A stretch of 50,596 nt of DNA. Source: a virus. A program made the translations under genes and the position numbers. Below the pieces are notes generated by a model. The model saw only the letters and a program-made list of their open reading frames with translations. It was not told where the DNA came from and searched no databases. Positions 36,375 to 45,148 of the stretch are shown in pieces. Location: IMG/VR virus record IMGVR_UViG_3300017917_004774, positions 1 through 50,596 of that record, one strand, 5' to 3'. The first letter of the stretch is position 1, and each line of letters begins with the position of its first letter.

Positions 36375-37315
36375 TTGAATTCACACTCCACCATAATTTC
36401 AGTCAGTGCTGCTAAAAGGTTAATTTCCTGATCAGCCACGAACGCACATTGGTATTGATACTTAGCAATAATAAGAACGGCAGCGGGAATAGATTGGGGT
36501 GAAAGGCAATCATAAGCGGTGTCATAAATCCTGCGAAGTAAACTAGAAGCATCGTTGTCCAAGTTCCCGACCACCCACTTTCGTACTTCAGTAAAGTTTT
36601 TGGTTTTAAGATTTTTAACAAGTTCATTTACAGAAATATCCGTGAAAGATGCAAGAATTCCAGAATCAATTTCTCCACTTACAGAATATCGTTGACATTC
36701 ATTAAGAACTCGTCTCCAATCAGGAAAATGTTTATTGATTAATTCTGCAATGACTTTAGGATCGTATTGTACACTTTCCGCATCCAAGATGTCTTGTAAA
36801 CGCTTGAAGAAGAGTCCTGCCAACTGGGCTTTTTCTTTTCCTTTGATGCCGAACTCGACAACTGCACATCGAGAGTGGAGGGGTTCGATGATTTTGTTTT
36901 TATAGTTGCAGGTGAAGATGAATCGACAATTTCCAGCAAATTCCTCAATAAACGCCCGTAGGAGGAGTTGTACGTCGTTTCCTGTGTTATCTGCTTCATC
37001 AATGATGACGACTTTGTGTTTAGCAGTTGACGAAAGCGAGACGGTCGAAGCGAAGTTTTTCGCATTGTTTCTGACAGTATCAAGGAATCTACCTTCGTCG
37101 GATCCATTGATGACATAAAAATCTACTCCCAATTCATTACAGAGTGCTTTTGCAACTGTGGTCTTACCTACACCAGGAGGACCACAAAGAAGCATATTTG
37201 GAATTTCACCTTTATTTAGAAAATCACTAAAGGTTTTCTTAATATTCTCTGGGAGAATACATTCTTCAATTGTCTTTGGGCGATATTTTTCTACCCAAAT
37301 AAAATTACGACTCAT
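36371..37315 (-). CDS. 44: Clamp-loader large subunit (T4 gp44-like AAA+)
   Basis: 314 residues from MSRNFIWVEKYRPKTIEE. Walker A 'LLCGPPGVGKTTVAKALC' (about 45-52), Walker B 'KHKVVIIDEADNTG' and the sensor/SRC motif 'EPLHSRCAVVEFG'. An ATP-driven loader of the gp45 ring, working with gp62. The start overlaps the preceding gene's end region. The extra ORFs between it and gp62 are unusual compared with T4. Confidence 0.95.
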   Translation of the reverse strand: MSRNFIWVEKYRPKTIEECILPENIKKTFSDFLNKGEIPNMLLCGPPGVGKTTVAKALCNELGVDFYVINGSDEGRFLDTVRNNAKNFASTVSLSSTAKHKVVIIDEADNTGNDVQLLLRAFIEEFAGNCRFIFTCNYKNKIIEPLHSRCAVVEFGIKGKEKAQLAGLFFKRLQDILDAESVQYDPKVIAELINKHFPDWRRVLNECQRYSVSGEIDSGILASFTDISVNELVKNLKTKNFTEVRKWVVGNLDNDASSLLRRIYDTAYDCLSPQSIPAAVLIIAKYQYQCAFVADQEINLLAALTEIMVECEFK

Positions 37316-37317
37316 AA

Positions 37318-37827
37318 TCAAATCCAATCAGGTTTGCGAGAAGGCATACGGAGATAATTGTCCGCAACCCATGGTTTAGAAGCAATATACATTTTGTATG
37401 CAGTGAATGTATCAATGCTTTCATCAAGTTTATACTCGTCTGGCATTGCACGAGCAAATGGTGTTACATCAGTAATCTTTCCTTTAGGGAAAAGATAATA
37501 AGCGTCAACAAGGGTATTATAGCATGAATGAGTTTTACCGTAACGAATGGCATACTCATCACACAAGTTCATTCCCCACTTAATCAACCAATACGCATTA
37601 TGAATGCTTTTGGCGGCCCATTGGGTGCAGGGATGATTACGAAAGGCACCCTTTTCAGTAGAATAAGAAGTTCCATCTTTTTTATGAATTTCTCCATAAT
37701 TATGATACCACTTAGATGCAACAATAGAAAGCATTTGACAACATTCTAAAGGCATTTTAACAATGTGCTTATCAGGTAAACAAATTGCACTTTCTGCTGG
37801 AAAGGGATTTGTCACAAAAATGTTCAT
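37318..37827 (-). CDS. Conserved phage protein, unknown function (possible pyrimidine-dimer-glycosylase type)
   Basis: 169 residues. 'MNIFVTNPFPAESAICLPDK', 'HIVKMPLECCQML', 'HPCTQWAAKSIHNAYWLIKW' and 'DEYAIRYGKTHSCYNTL'. The 'DKHIVKM..E..QML' plus 'HPCT.WA' layout is typical of a widespread phage family, sometimes labelled a pyrimidine-dimer glycosylase. It does not resemble T4 DenV by eye, so I make no functional call. Confidence 0.55.
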   Translation of the reverse strand: MNIFVTNPFPAESAICLPDKHIVKMPLECCQMLSIVASKWYHNYGEIHKKDGTSYSTEKGAFRNHPCTQWAAKSIHNAYWLIKWGMNLCDEYAIRYGKTHSCYNTLVDAYYLFPKGKITDVTPFARAMPDEYKLDESIDTFTAYKMYIASKPWVADNYLRMPSRKPDWI

Positions 37828-37828
37828 G

Positions 37829-38242
37829 TCAAAAACAAAATTTCTTTAAGTAAAAATCAACTTGTTCTGGTTTATCTTCCAAATAATATGCTTCCATTTC
37901 ATAAATGGTAGCACCTTTATTATAAACTTTAACAGAATTTGTTACATCTGTAAGTTTACTAGAATCAAGTTGAATACTTTTGATTCCAAGAGCGCCTCGT
38001 TTACATGCTTGTGCAACATGGACTGCTTCATGGTAAACAGTTTCATTTACATAATGTGAAACTGGACTCACTCTATTTTTAATGTTGTTGGTGCAAATTG
38101 TAAAGTTTGGACTTGATGTCAGTCCAAACAAATCTTTGTTTCTACAAATTGCACCATTTTCAACAACATTAAAATTTTTCATCATGACCTTATTGATAAT
38201 TTGATTACCAATTGGAGTCAAATAAAGAAGAAATTCCATCAC
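37829..38242 (-). CDS. HExxH metalloprotease-like small protein
   Basis: 137 residues. 'YVNETVYHEAVHVAQACKRG' has HEAVH (71-75), and 'YEMEAYYLED' could supply a third ligand Glu. The zincin fold is plausible. There is no leader or CTS. It overlaps gp45 by four bases. The role is unknown. Confidence 0.55.
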   Translation of the reverse strand: MMEFLLYLTPIGNQIINKVMMKNFNVVENGAICRNKDLFGLTSSPNFTICTNNIKNRVSPVSHYVNETVYHEAVHVAQACKRGALGIKSIQLDSSKLTDVTNSVKVYNKGATIYEMEAYYLEDKPEQVDFYLKKFCF

Positions 38243-38928
38243 TCAAAAGTTGAATCAGGTTCAAGAGCAATATAATAGCAGAGATTGAACTGAGAGCAAG
38301 TAAATTTTGAAAGAAGTTGAGAAGAAATTACAACATCATAAGATCCTGGAAGAATTTTAATGTTTTCAACTTTAAAATTGCACACAAAATCCCTATCAGT
38401 TGTACCTACTTCAATTGAGTATTCATTAGAATTGTCGTTCTTCTTATCACGAACAACCAGATTAATTACACCATCCTTTCCAACTGCTGCAAGATCATCA
38501 ACTTGATAAATGGATGATGCTTTTATCATTTTTGCCATATCATTGCTATTGATTTGAAAGCAAACATCTTTAGATGGCAAACTAATTTCTTTTTCGGGAG
38601 GAGCAACAATTACTTCAGGATCAGCAAAACTATATTTTGCTTTTCCTTTTCCTTCACGAATAAAGAGATAAGAATCGCTTGTAAAATCAAGATCTGGATT
38701 CTGATAAAGAGCCAATCCATTCAGAAATTGATTGAGATCATAAATCGCAAAGTCTTTTGGAAAATCTTCTTCAACAACTGCTTCCGCAAGAATATTTTTC
38801 ATCACAGACATTGTGCGAAGTTTATTACCAGTTTTTACAAAAATAGACTGGTTGATTTGGGAAAAGTTTTTAAGAATGGAAATAGTTTTTTCAGAAAGTT
38901 TCATAGGTTTTCTCAGTTTCATAATCAA
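38239..38928 (-). CDS. 45: Sliding clamp (T4 gp45-like)
   Basis: 229 residues. 'MKLSEKTISILKNFSQINQS' and 'IFVKTGNKLRTMSVMKNILA' match the start of gp45; 'FAIYDLNQFLNGLALYQNPD' and 'NIKILPGSYDVVISSQLLSK' follow. It is the trimeric processivity ring, also needed for late transcription with gp55. Start either 38928 or an internal ATG at 38904; the first is kept because it gives an ATGA overlap with the preceding gene. Confidence 0.9.
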   Translation of the reverse strand: MIMKLRKPMKLSEKTISILKNFSQINQSIFVKTGNKLRTMSVMKNILAEAVVEEDFPKDFAIYDLNQFLNGLALYQNPDLDFTSDSYLFIREGKGKAKYSFADPEVIVAPPEKEISLPSKDVCFQINSNDMAKMIKASSIYQVDDLAAVGKDGVINLVVRDKKNDNSNEYSIEVGTTDRDFVCNFKVENIKILPGSYDVVISSQLLSKFTCSQFNLCYYIALEPDSTFE

Positions 38929-39341
38929 CGAAATTCGGTAAGACCATTATCCTTGCGAGAATAATGACCATCAAAGTGAAGAAGCAGCATAGCATAATGA
39001 ATCACCTTAAGAAGATCACGCTTATTGCGACCTTCTTTATCACCATAACGACTGCCATATTTGAGAATATTTGCCTGACAAAAAGGTGCAGCAAGTTTTT
39101 TTGCTGCCATCAGATCAATTGTTTGGATATCATCGTATCCTTCTTCATCTCCACAATAGTGACCATTATAAGTACTCGTCACATAATCTTCAATATCTTT
39201 GAAAATTCTGTCTTCATTGTATTTCCAAAAATGATTCTTTTGATCGTTCATAGTTACAGGAGTTTTTGTAAGGTTAAGCATTCCACTATGCTCATTCATA
39301 GAAAGCGTAAATTCATTCATAGGATAAGGATATTCGTCCAT
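38925..39341 (-). CDS. DUF3310-like protein
   Basis: 138 residues from MDEYPYPMNEFTLSMNE. The C-terminal half 'APFCQANILKYGSRYGDKEG' then 'RNKRDLLKVIHYAMLLLHF' resembles DUF3310. Its ATG lies just ten bases after the terminator hairpin at 39351-39373, with no ribosome site. The role is unknown. Confidence 0.55.
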   Translation of the reverse strand: MDEYPYPMNEFTLSMNEHSGMLNLTKTPVTMNDQKNHFWKYNEDRIFKDIEDYVTSTYNGHYCGDEEGYDDIQTIDLMAAKKLAAPFCQANILKYGSRYGDKEGRNKRDLLKVIHYAMLLLHFDGHYSRKDNGLTEFR

Positions 39342-39350
39342 AATAAAAAA

Positions 39351-39373
39351 GGGAAGGCATAGTTTACCTTCCC
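39351..39373 (-). terminator. Rho-independent terminator downstream of the AAA+ gene
   Basis: GGGAAGG-TAAACTATG-CCTTCCC on the minus strand followed by TTTTTTATTATG, in which the final ATG is the start of the DUF3310-like gene. Confidence 0.75.
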
Positions 39374-39381
39374 CAATTATA

Positions 39382-40515
39382 TCAGAAAGGAAGATTGGAG
39401 TCAACTTCCTCAGTTACAATTTCCGAGGAGGTTTCTTCGGTAGGCATTTGGAAATTACCATCGATTTTATCATAGAGTTCCAAGAAAGATTGCTTGGTCT
39501 CATCATCGAAACGATTAATGCACACCTGAATCGCCTTTGCTTTATCATTAAAGATACTGTAAGCACGGATGATATGAACCAGGCGACGAGTACTGATAAT
39601 TTCCTCAATTCCACCATCATAGAAGGTTTTACGAATCACATCTCCCCACTGAGCAAGTTTTTTACAAAACTCTTCAGAATCTTCAATGTTCAAAGATTTA
39701 GAAATACTATTCAGAATCCGAATCTCAGTGTTAACTGCAGGATAAGGTTGCTCAAAGGTGACACAAAAACGCTCAAGGAATGCTTCGTTGAGAACGTTAG
39801 TGCCGATGAAGCGGCCGTCATCAGAACCCTTACCCTTGGTATTGGCGGTGGCGATAACGTTAAAACCAGCAGCAGGTTTCACAAAGCGACCAATTTTTTT
39901 CAGGAAGACACCTTTACCTTCGAGGATGGACTGAAGGCAGAGAATTTTGTTGGAAGCCAAATCAATTTCGTCAAGCAGAAGAATTGCGCCGCGCTCCAGG
40001 GCTTCGATGACTGGACCATTATGCCAAGCAGTTTCACCATTGACCAGACGGAATCCACCAATGAGATCATCTTCATCAGTTTCAATCGTAATGTTGACAC
40101 GAATCAGTTCACGCTTGAGTTGAGCACATGCTTGCTCCACACTGAACGTTTTACCATTACCCGAAAGACCCGTAATGAACGTTGGATAAAAAAGACGGGA
40201 CTGAATAATTTTTTTAATATCTTTAAAACTACCAAACTGGACGAAGGTATCATCTTTATCAGGAATAAGATTTTGTTCGACAGAGGGAAGAGCAGCAGGA
40301 GCTTGATACGAACGCTCAATCTCTTCAACACGTTCTTGAGTCACTTCAAGATTCCAGCGACCACGATCGGTTTTAAAAGGTTCAAGATAACGAGTCACAG
40401 TAGGATAAGAAACTCCACGAGATGCACAATAACCACGAATATCACCAGCACTAACCTCAGTGCCGTAAAGACTTTTGAGTTCATCAATCACTTGATCAAC
40501 ATTGGTGCGAGACAT
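39382..40515 (-). CDS. cobS: CobS/MoxR-like AAA+ ATPase
   Basis: 377 residues from MSRTNVDQVIDELKSLYG. An N-terminal helical domain precedes the AAA+ core: Walker A 'TFITGLSGNGKTFSVE' (about 116-123), 'ETDEDDLIGGFRLVNGET' and Walker B 'AILLLDEIDLASNKI', then 'IATANTKGKGSDDGRFIGT' and 'LERFCVTFEQPYP'. Cyanophage homologues are annotated CobS (cobaltochelatase subunit). MoxR-type AAA+ proteins usually work with VWA proteins. The VWA partner is encoded at 42903, so this is more likely a phage MoxR-VWA pair. Start at 40515 rather than 40575, because the N-terminal part of the longer ORF covers the terminator/promoter. Confidence 0.8.
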   Translation of the reverse strand: MSRTNVDQVIDELKSLYGTEVSAGDIRGYCASRGVSYPTVTRYLEPFKTDRGRWNLEVTQERVEEIERSYQAPAALPSVEQNLIPDKDDTFVQFGSFKDIKKIIQSRLFYPTFITGLSGNGKTFSVEQACAQLKRELIRVNITIETDEDDLIGGFRLVNGETAWHNGPVIEALERGAILLLDEIDLASNKILCLQSILEGKGVFLKKIGRFVKPAAGFNVIATANTKGKGSDDGRFIGTNVLNEAFLERFCVTFEQPYPAVNTEIRILNSISKSLNIEDSEEFCKKLAQWGDVIRKTFYDGGIEEIISTRRLVHIIRAYSIFNDKAKAIQVCINRFDDETKQSFLELYDKIDGNFQMPTEETSSEIVTEEVDSNLPF

Positions 40516-40548
40516 AATAAAAAAAAGAGGTGTTGTTTGAACAGAAGA

Positions 40549-40554
40549 ATAATA
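40549..40554 (-). promoter_or_regulatory. Promoter -10 (TATTAT) following terminator T-tract
   Basis: TATTAT on the minus strand directly after the T7-GTGT run of the 40566-40583 terminator, 34 bases upstream of the AAA+ start. No clear -35. Confidence 0.35.
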
Positions 40555-40565
40555 ACACAAAAAAA

Positions 40566-40583
40566 GGGGGTGCATAACCCCCC
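40566..40583 (-). terminator. Rho-independent terminator
   Basis: GGGGGGT-TATGC-ACCCCC on the minus strand followed by TTTTTTTG. It ends the gene at 40606-41790. Confidence 0.75.
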
Positions 40584-40604
40584 AGTGGACAGTTTCAAAA
40601 TTGG
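40584..40604. repeat. 21-bp repeat, copy 1 (AGTGGACAGTTTCAAAATTG core)
   Basis: The second copy is at 45176-45196 and differs at one base. The core CAGTTTCAAAATTG is nearly an inverted repeat (CAGTT/AATTG). Both copies lie next to terminators. Confidence 0.55.
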
Positions 40605-40605
40605 A

Positions 40606-41790
40606 TCATCTACTTCTAGTTTTTTTATCTGCTTCTTGCGCTCCTTTGATTGCTTGTCTCCTATCAATTGCAGATTGATGACGACCAGTATTTGGTTCAC
40701 CTCTTACAATACCTGGATTCCCACGGGTAGGAAATCTTGAACCAAGAGTAGTGGCGCGATCCATTTGCGAAACTGTGTCACTTTGCTTTGATAATCTTCC
40801 TCGTTGTTTGAAAGTGCTCGTAAACTTTCCAAGAACTTCATCTTTTTTTTGTCTTGCTTTTAAAGCAGACTCTCTTCCTTTTGCTGCTTGTTGAGGAGTT
40901 CTACCGCTAGGTAATTTTCCTCTTCTATAATCAACATATGCTTCATCAAGAATACCATCTCTCCACTCTTCACTCATATTTGCCATAATAGCAATTGCTG
41001 CTTCATTAGTTTCGGCGTAATCTTCGGCAATTAAATATTCAAGAATAATATCAAAATCATCGTAACCTTCTGCTCTCATCTTACGAACAAAAGTTCCTGC
41101 TGCTCTACCGGCAGATGCTGCAGCAGACTTACCAGAAGCAAGAGATCCTGCACCAGCACCAGCAGCAGCTGCCGTTGCTTTTGCAGTTTTTTCAAGACCC
41201 GCTTTTATTTTTTGACCGGTTTCACTCTTACCAAATTCTTGACCAGCTTTGTGTGCCGCTTTAGCAGCACCAACTGTAACACCAGCAACGGTTCCTGCCA
41301 CTTTTGCTACTCTTGCTTCATGCCCTTTACCAACTTCTCTTGCAGTTTGATAAGATTTTTTAAGTAATTCAGTATCTTTTTTTGCTCTATCAGCAGCAAA
41401 TTTTAGAGCAGCACCAATTTTAGAACCGATACCTTGCTTTGCTTGTGCAGGAGTTTCTGCTCTAGTTGGTTGTTGTTTTGCAGCTGCAGACTTAACTGCT
41501 GCTTTTTTCTTTGCCGCTTCTTTAGCATCAATTTTTGCTTTTACTTCTTCTACAGAAGGACCACCTTTTCTTTTTTTTGCTGCTCTTGCTTCAGTCAGTG
41601 TATACTCTTCAGCAATTTCATATACAAATTCCGCAAATTGATCTAGTCCAAGATCATCAATTAAAAGATCAATTCCAAATTCATTAATTCCTTCAGAATA
41701 AAAATATTCTGCTGCAATTTCAACTTCTTCTGTTAAATCGTACTGATACAAATTTCTATAAATTTGCGATTCGGAGAGAATTTCTTTCAT
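40606..41790 (-). CDS. Ala/Lys-rich DNA-binding-like virion core protein, paralogue A
   Basis: 394 residues. Acidic leader (to about residue 65: 'YQYDLTEEVEIAAEYFYSEG') ending at the gp21-type site LTE|A in 'EEYTLTEARAAKKRK'. A histone-H1-like Ala/Lys body follows ('KAKIDAKEAAKKKAAVKSAA', 'LEKTAKATAAAAGAG'). A C-terminal module 'DDFDIILEYLIAEDYAETNE' with 'IMANMSEEWRDGILDEA' is shared with 41828-42838 and 11548-12942. Likely a prohead core or DNA-condensing protein cleaved on maturation. Inferred from layout. It sits within the AAA+/VWA cluster. Confidence 0.55.
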   Translation of the reverse strand: MKEILSESQIYRNLYQYDLTEEVEIAAEYFYSEGINEFGIDLLIDDLGLDQFAEFVYEIAEEYTLTEARAAKKRKGGPSVEEVKAKIDAKEAAKKKAAVKSAAAKQQPTRAETPAQAKQGIGSKIGAALKFAADRAKKDTELLKKSYQTAREVGKGHEARVAKVAGTVAGVTVGAAKAAHKAGQEFGKSETGQKIKAGLEKTAKATAAAAGAGAGSLASGKSAAASAGRAAGTFVRKMRAEGYDDFDIILEYLIAEDYAETNEAAIAIMANMSEEWRDGILDEAYVDYRRGKLPSGRTPQQAAKGRESALKARQKKDEVLGKFTSTFKQRGRLSKQSDTVSQMDRATTLGSRFPTRGNPGIVRGEPNTGRHQSAIDRRQAIKGAQEADKKTRSR

Positions 41791-41827
41791 TTTTTTTCCT
41801 GTTTAATTTTATTTGAAACTTCCTTTA

Positions 41828-42838
41828 TTATTCCTTCATTCCAGATTTTAACTTGGAGGATGATGGTTTTTTCTTACCAGCCGCTTGTTTTGCGATTCTT
41901 TCAATATCTGCAGGAGACATTGATGCTTCTACTATTTCACCAATCCACGATTCACTCATATTTGCCATGATAACTTTTGCAGATTCCTCTGTAGATGCAT
42001 ATCCACCCTCAAGGAGATGCTCAAGAACGATGGAGTAAACATCCATTGGTTCTACATCTTCTTTCATTCTTCTTGCAAGTCCAAGAGCAGCGCCACGGAT
42101 TCCTTTTTTGATACCTGCTTTGGCAGCAGATGCTGCACCATGAAGTGCCTGTCTGGTTTTTTCTGCACTACCTGCAACTGCTCCACCTGCTTTGTATGCA
42201 CCAGCGGTTGCTTTTTCACCAGCACGTTGCACTTTTGCTGTTGCTCTAGATGCAACATCTTTTACAACTGCAGAACGGAGTTCTGATCTACCCTTGCTAG
42301 ATTGAGTCTTAAGACCTGCACCTGGCATCAAATTACGTGAAGAAGCATATTTTGCCAGACCAACATGCGACTGTTGCTTAACATCTTTTACCTTTTGCTT
42401 TGCTGCTGCTTTTGCTTCTCCAGGTGCTGATTTAACCTTTTCAATTCCTGCTTTTACAGCACCTTTAATTTGCTGAACTCTTGCTTCTCTCTTAGCTGCT
42501 TTAGCAGAAGATAGTCTTGCTGCAGCGGCCATTCTGCTTCCTGCACCAGTGGTTACCTTACCTGAACCTGAAGATGCATCACCCCCACGACCCATGGTGA
42601 CTTTTGCCTCAGCAATTGCTTCTTCAAAGATTTCTTCCAGATCTTCAATTTCAAGACCTTCATCAAGAACTTCATAAATGAGTTCTTCCATAACTTCTTC
42701 TAAAGTTTCTTCACTTAAGTCATCTACAACATGAAAAGGATCATACTTATCATTAAGTTCTTCAACCTCTTCTCTTAACTCTTCGCTATAAACAGCACCA
42801 TAAAGACGACTAAGATCTCCAAAAGCTTTCGTATCCAT
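41828..42838 (-). CDS. Ala/Lys-rich DNA-binding-like virion core protein, paralogue B
   Basis: 336 residues. Very acidic leader ('DLSEETLEEVMEELIYEVL') ending at IAE|A ('EEAIAEAKVTMGRGG'). A basic Ala/Lys body follows ('KAAKREARVQQIKGAVKAGI'). The shared module is 'VYSIVLEHLLEGGYASTEES' with 'VIMANMSESWIGEIVEASMS', then a basic end. A gp21-type site IVE|A also occurs near the end. It has a late promoter fused to a terminator at 42866-42899. Role inferred as for paralogue A. Confidence 0.55.
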   Translation of the reverse strand: MDTKAFGDLSRLYGAVYSEELREEVEELNDKYDPFHVVDDLSEETLEEVMEELIYEVLDEGLEIEDLEEIFEEAIAEAKVTMGRGGDASSGSGKVTTGAGSRMAAAARLSSAKAAKREARVQQIKGAVKAGIEKVKSAPGEAKAAAKQKVKDVKQQSHVGLAKYASSRNLMPGAGLKTQSSKGRSELRSAVVKDVASRATAKVQRAGEKATAGAYKAGGAVAGSAEKTRQALHGAASAAKAGIKKGIRGAALGLARRMKEDVEPMDVYSIVLEHLLEGGYASTEESAKVIMANMSESWIGEIVEASMSPADIERIAKQAAGKKKPSSSKLKSGMKE

Positions 42839-42865
42839 TTTTGTATTTTTTATCTTTTATAAACA

Positions 42866-42873
42866 TATTTATA
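42866..42873 (-). promoter_or_regulatory. Late promoter TATAAATA fused to terminator T-tract
   Basis: TTTTTTTATAAATA on the minus strand: the T-run of the terminator at 42877-42899 becomes the late box, 28 bases upstream of the 42838 start. Confidence 0.65.
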
Positions 42874-42876
42874 AAA

Positions 42877-42899
42877 AAAGAGGGTTAAAAACCCTCTTT
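42877..42899 (-). terminator. Rho-independent terminator downstream of the VWA gene
   Basis: AAAGAGGGTT / AACCCTCTTT stem on the minus strand around TTT, followed by TTTTATAAATA. It is just beyond the VWA stop at 42903. Confidence 0.75.
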
Positions 42900-42902
42900 C
42901 CA

Positions 42903-45119
42903 TTATGCAACCAAATCGATGAATTCACCAAGAACTTTTTTATTCATTTTTTTGGATTTAAGTGACTTACTGAAAGCATTTCTAATTTGGACAACCGTAG
43001 CATTTTCATCAACATCAAATGAACTATCATTGTTCAGAGCATTTGAAGAAATTCCAAAATAAGTATGATATCCAGAATTTTTAATGGAAAAAGATTTTTC
43101 TTTTCGCCACACTTCCAGCATCTTAAGTCTTTCGTCAAATGTTTTTACATATCGTTGAATAAACTGAGATGCTTCACGCGAAGGAAGAATCCTGATCCCA
43201 ATAAAATTAACATTAGAAAATTTATCACGAAGATTCTGAATAAGAACATCGGTAAATAGTGCATAATTATCTTCGAATCGATAAGTAGTTCCAAGTTCCC
43301 TATCACGAAGAAATGTATTGGAATTAATCATTGCGACACCCATGAAAGGTTCACTTTCCCAATGGCGTTTAACTTCAACATGACGCTTAAGCATGTGTGC
43401 TTCACCATCAGTTAAAACAACACACTGAACTTTTTGAAGTTTATTTTCTTTTTGGAATTGGGGAATGATTTGATGAAGCGCAATCAAAGACTCATTCAAA
43501 GGAGTACCAGAAAGTCCCAAACGACTAGGATAACCGTAACAAAGGCTATATGGGCAAGAATGATCATGATATTGAGCAATTCGATACATGTTAATCATTT
43601 GTTTTTCCAGTTCACGAGTATTCGTTTTACTTGTGAACAGATTCATAAGATGAAAATAGGAATCAACAACTAATAGATTTTCTTTTTTTGCATAATAATC
43701 ACTTTGAACAATTGCTGCTCCAGTTTCTTCATCATAATCCACAGGATCCCAATCATATGTGAAAGCATAGACTTCAAAAGGAATATTTACTTTTTTGCAG
43801 AACCAGATCAAATTGTAAAGTTGTTTGATGGTATCAAGAATCACATTGCTCATTGATCCAGACCAATCAAGAATAAAGATTAGTCCATGATTTTTACCAT
43901 CGGCAAGAGTTGTTACTTTTTTGAAAATATCATCATTATACTTGTAGGTATGAAGTTTACTACAATCAAGCACACCAGTACGAGAAGTTGTAGCCCTTGC
44001 ATAAGAATCTGCAGATTTCTTGCATTCAAATTCTTTGACAAGATAATTGACTTCTTTTTGTGCAGAATTTTTAAATTCACGATACTGTTTATCTACAGAA
44101 CCAAATAGTTCTTGTTCCGTATAACTTTTTATTTCAATCATATTATTCCAATGTTTTTCACATTCCCGATGAACCCTAGCATTTTTAACAATAACAGATC
44201 CAAGATCTAATTTAGGAATTTCAACGTAAATATTTTCGGCACCATTCAGATTAACAAGATTTTTAATGGCTTCTTCCAAAGATGCCATAGTTTTAACTTC
44301 GGGAGACTTTTTTTCACCACCCTGTTGATTTCTTTTATTATTTTTCTGATTATCCGAAACACTATTTCCACCTTGATCAACTTGATCAGAAGACTGAGAA
44401 TCATTATTTTCAGTCTGAGATTGACTATTACTAATTTGAGAATCTTCTACATCACCATTCATTTCAGAATCTGAAGAATCAGAAGAAGATTCTTTTTGCC
44501 CATCATCAGGAGAACCCGACATTAATTCTGCATCATGACCGCTAACATTAATATTAGTCTCAACCTTATCTTCTTCCTCTTTGCAGTAATTATAAAGAAT
44601 CTCTGCAGCACTCAAGACATCTTCAAAAGTTTCCGAATCATTAATAGCATCAACAATTTCACGTTCTTTATTTGAAAAATTAATATTGATAAAGTTACCA
44701 ATTTTAAAATAAAGATTTACACGATCCGCAAGATTATAAGTTTCAATATCATCATCATTGATTTGAAAGAAGTCATCATCAGAAAGTTGATTATATCCAG
44801 CATAAAAGGTTTTGTTAAGACCTGCATAACGACGCTTCATGAGTTTTTCAACTCGCGCATCCTCAACAATGTTCACAAAAGTTGGAGGAATTTTAAAATT
44901 TTCAGTCCAGTCTTCATCTGGAGTATAAAGAGCATGACCTACCTCATGAGCAACAAGAAGGTCATAAATTTCATTGGAGGCTTTCTCCCACATCGGAAGA
45001 GTAAGAACGCGAGTGTGAACATTGAAACAAGCAGTTTCAACTTTCTTATGCTCAACGATCAAGTCTTCGGTTGCAAGAAGACGAGCAAGATTACCTTTAA
45101 CTTCGTGGTTGACGGGCAT
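42903..45119 (-). CDS. CobT-like VWA protein with N-terminal HExxH zincin motif
   Basis: 738 residues. Near the start, 'LLVAHEVGHALYTPDED' carries HEVGH (58-62), a metalloprotease-type motif, with 'IVEDARVEKLMKRRYAG' after it. Residues about 200-280 are acidic/Ser-rich and disordered. Near 420 the VWA MIDAS is 'GLIFILDWSGSMSNVIL' (D-x-S-x-S) with later 'CVVLTDGEAH'. Together with the CobS-like AAA+ gene at 39382 this forms a MoxR/CobS-VWA/CobT type pair, a chaperone-like or chelatase arrangement. The HExxH may make it a peptidase. The target is unknown. It has its own promoter at 45143. Confidence 0.75.
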   Translation of the reverse strand: MPVNHEVKGNLARLLATEDLIVEHKKVETACFNVHTRVLTLPMWEKASNEIYDLLVAHEVGHALYTPDEDWTENFKIPPTFVNIVEDARVEKLMKRRYAGLNKTFYAGYNQLSDDDFFQINDDDIETYNLADRVNLYFKIGNFININFSNKEREIVDAINDSETFEDVLSAAEILYNYCKEEEDKVETNINVSGHDAELMSGSPDDGQKESSSDSSDSEMNGDVEDSQISNSQSQTENNDSQSSDQVDQGGNSVSDNQKNNKRNQQGGEKKSPEVKTMASLEEAIKNLVNLNGAENIYVEIPKLDLGSVIVKNARVHRECEKHWNNMIEIKSYTEQELFGSVDKQYREFKNSAQKEVNYLVKEFECKKSADSYARATTSRTGVLDCSKLHTYKYNDDIFKKVTTLADGKNHGLIFILDWSGSMSNVILDTIKQLYNLIWFCKKVNIPFEVYAFTYDWDPVDYDEETGAAIVQSDYYAKKENLLVVDSYFHLMNLFTSKTNTRELEKQMINMYRIAQYHDHSCPYSLCYGYPSRLGLSGTPLNESLIALHQIIPQFQKENKLQKVQCVVLTDGEAHMLKRHVEVKRHWESEPFMGVAMINSNTFLRDRELGTTYRFEDNYALFTDVLIQNLRDKFSNVNFIGIRILPSREASQFIQRYVKTFDERLKMLEVWRKEKSFSIKNSGYHTYFGISSNALNNDSSFDVDENATVVQIRNAFSKSLKSKKMNKKVLGEFIDLVA

Positions 45120-45142
45120 TGAATTACGTTTGAACTGAACCT

Positions 45143-45148
45143 ACTATA
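45143..45148 (-). promoter_or_regulatory. Promoter -10 (TATAGT) following hairpin and T7 run
   Basis: On the minus strand a hairpin (CCAC/GTGG, 13-base loop) and T7 are followed by GTATAGT, 24 bases upstream of the VWA start. The -35 (GTGCAC) is poor. Confidence 0.45.

Noticed and set aside
37318-37827. T4 DenV (endonuclease V)
   Set aside because: No similarity to the DenV sequence by eye. Only a general phage family is recognised.
39448-40740. A 430-codon plus-strand open frame
   Set aside because: It lies antisense to the AAA+ gene and the core-type gene, and its translation has no recognisable domain. Base composition of the real minus-strand genes leaves this frame open.
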